Below, piece after piece: positions 62,321-64,000 of a stretch of 64,000 bases of DNA (its first letter is position 1; the number at the start of each line of letters is the position of its first letter). The stretch spans positions 2,303,927-2,367,926 of the forward strand of contig CP034992.1 in assembly GCA_004026145.2 (NCBI GenBank), given 5' to 3'. The notes beneath the pieces were generated by a model. It saw only the letters and a program-made list of their open reading frames with translations, made no database searches and was not told where the DNA came from. A program made the position numbers and the translations under genes. Source of the stretch: Takifugu bimaculatus (lineage: Eukaryota > Chordata > Actinopteri > Tetraodontiformes > Tetraodontidae).

Positions 62321-63567
62321 TCAATTGTACACTTGATTTCGCCCTAAAACACAGCGTGTCTGTTAAAATTCAAACTGTCCATTTAACAGAGAATAAATAA
62401 TTTCGTATTTAAATACTTCCGTCAGATCACAAGAGTTTTTTTTTTTAATTTATTTTTTACTTGCAGGTGCTGATGAGGGGGATCGCCATGAAATTAGCGG
62501 TCACCTTGATCACCAGAGAGATGAGAATATCTCATAAGACACATAAAGAGGTTCATAAAAGCTGTGCAGTCTGTCATGGTCATCTCTTGATAATAGAGCT
62601 AAGAGGAGAGGCTAATGTCCAGCTTTGCCTGATTATGCATATTAATGACACCTCAAGTATTCATCACTGGGCTCTTTTTCTTCTGCAGGCGAGGAGGGAA
62701 AAGCGCAGATAAATGATGAACATGCTCACGTTAGGGCCCTTCGGGACAGGATGCCGCTTTTTCAACCTTATTTGGGAAATCTCTTAGTGGGAAGCGGTGG
62801 CATCTGAGCCTTCTGGGCTGGAAAACAGAACATCAGGTGCTTCACCGCACGCAGCGGCGCAGGTTCTCCACACGCTCCCGGCCCCGCATTCTCCTCTGAG
62901 GCAAACTGCGCTGGGCCCCTGTTGGAGAGCTCCACATAAGACAGAAAACTTCAAACGGGCTTCTATTGTGCTCAAGTCTTCTGGGCGAGCTGATTACAGA
63001 TAAGGATAAAAGTTGTTCCGATGCAGTAAACTGATGCAGGGAATCAGAGAGCACTAATTAAGTCATGGGGGAGCCGAGGCGGCCGGCGCCGATGTCTTCC
63101 CCAACACCCCGACCGCGGGGGCCCGACAGCAGCTAGCATCAAACAGGGTTTGTTGTCAGCTGAATGTCCGGTTCAGGCCGGATCTGCAAAACCCACCTGG
63201 GAGGGGAAAGGAGCAGCTTCTGAGAGTCCTGAGAGGCCCTGGTGGAGCTCCAGGTGGCTCCAAACGCTCAGTCCAAGTGTTTCTGTTTGGGCTTCAAACT
63301 AGCAGCCTTCGCTGGGTCCCTGGCCAAACTCAGACACCTGTTAATAAACTAAAGCTGACCCGTTTCAACCTGTGATTCGACCAGAACCAGAAAGAACCTA
63401 ATCTGATTGAAGCATTTTTCATTTTCAACCAGGAATGACCTTTGATCTCTTAATATCCTGTTAAATCAGACAAATATTCAAGCTATGAACTGATCTCTGG
63501 GCCTTTTCATCCTCACATAAAATGATCTAAAATTGAACGGAACAGATACAAGCTGCTACATCAGGGC

Positions 63568-63654
63568 CGGAACCAGGACCGGGACCGGGACCGGGACCGG
63601 TACCAGGACCAGGACCAGGACCAGGACCAGGACCAGGACCAGGACCAGGACCAG
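63568..63654. repeat. hexanucleotide repeat, ACCGGG units then ACCAGG units
   Basis: Four units of GACCGG-type are followed by about nine of CCAGGA-type, so the two blocks differ by one base per unit. This suggests expansion of a variant. Confidence 0.95.
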
Positions 63655-63744
63655 AGATTAAACTCCATTTTTCCATGAAGACTGAGCTTCAAGATTTAAT
63701 GTTCAAAACAACAAAACAAACATGGATAAAAAGGTTCAAGGCAG

Positions 63745-63862
<118 letters not shown>

Positions 63863-64000
63863 GCTCTGTGTTTCTTTTCATTGTCCTGGCTTTTTAATTT
63901 GACCTTGGGTTAGTTCGGCCCTTATGTTCCCTTATTTTCTCTCCATGATTCATTCCTCAATTTTTTTTTCTGTATTTCAAAAATTTCTTTTGGATTTGAT

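Overview
The window is teleost genomic DNA. It has spliced vertebrate genes with canonical GT-AG introns, dense (CA)n/(TG)n microsatellites and degenerate fish-type retroposon fragments. Genes are compact: srgap2 coding exons span about 33 kb and ikbke about 6 kb, which suits a small-genome percomorph such as a pufferfish. The species is inferred, not proven.

Four genes are recognised by protein similarity. From left to right they are rassf5 (minus strand, 5' part only), ikbke (minus, complete), srgap2 (minus, complete) and fam72a (plus, complete). The same order, RASSF5-IKBKE-SRGAP2-FAM72A, occurs on human 1q32, so this is a conserved vertebrate synteny block and not an accessory region.

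Layout: 1-12.2 kb holds alternative first exons and the C1-domain exon of rassf5; its RA and SARAH exons lie beyond base 1. 12.2-13.5 kb is a short intergenic gap with a degenerate SINE and a poly(G) tract. 13.5-20.3 kb is ikbke (20 coding exons plus a non-coding first exon). 20.3-23.5 kb is the ikbke promoter and the srgap2 3' UTR. 23.5-56.2 kb is srgap2 (23 coding exons, first intron 18.8 kb). 56.2-57.8 kb is a divergent promoter region shared by srgap2 and fam72a. 57.8-59.0 kb is fam72a (4 coding exons). 59-64 kb is unassigned sequence ending in tandem repeats.

Roles known for the families: RASSF5 (NORE1/RAPL) is a Ras/Rap effector, IKKepsilon is an innate-immune kinase, srGAP2 is an F-BAR/RhoGAP/SH3 protein shaping neuronal membranes, and FAM72A is a small cysteine-rich, cell-cycle-linked protein that antagonises UNG2. 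They share a neighbourhood, not a pathway.

Main points for a second look: (1) a third candidate first exon of rassf5 at 7907-8207 whose donor phase fits the C1 exon; (2) five places in ikbke and srgap2 where one surplus base breaks an otherwise intact exon, always an excess and never a loss, which looks like assembly error; (3) a fam72a promoter with evenly spaced CCAAT boxes followed by a CHR-like TTTAAA; (4) two consecutive srgap2 microexons of 28 and 31 nt; (5) a possible 35-nt poison exon in ikbke. I found no prokaryotic-type system, CRISPR array or previously undescribed multi-gene system.
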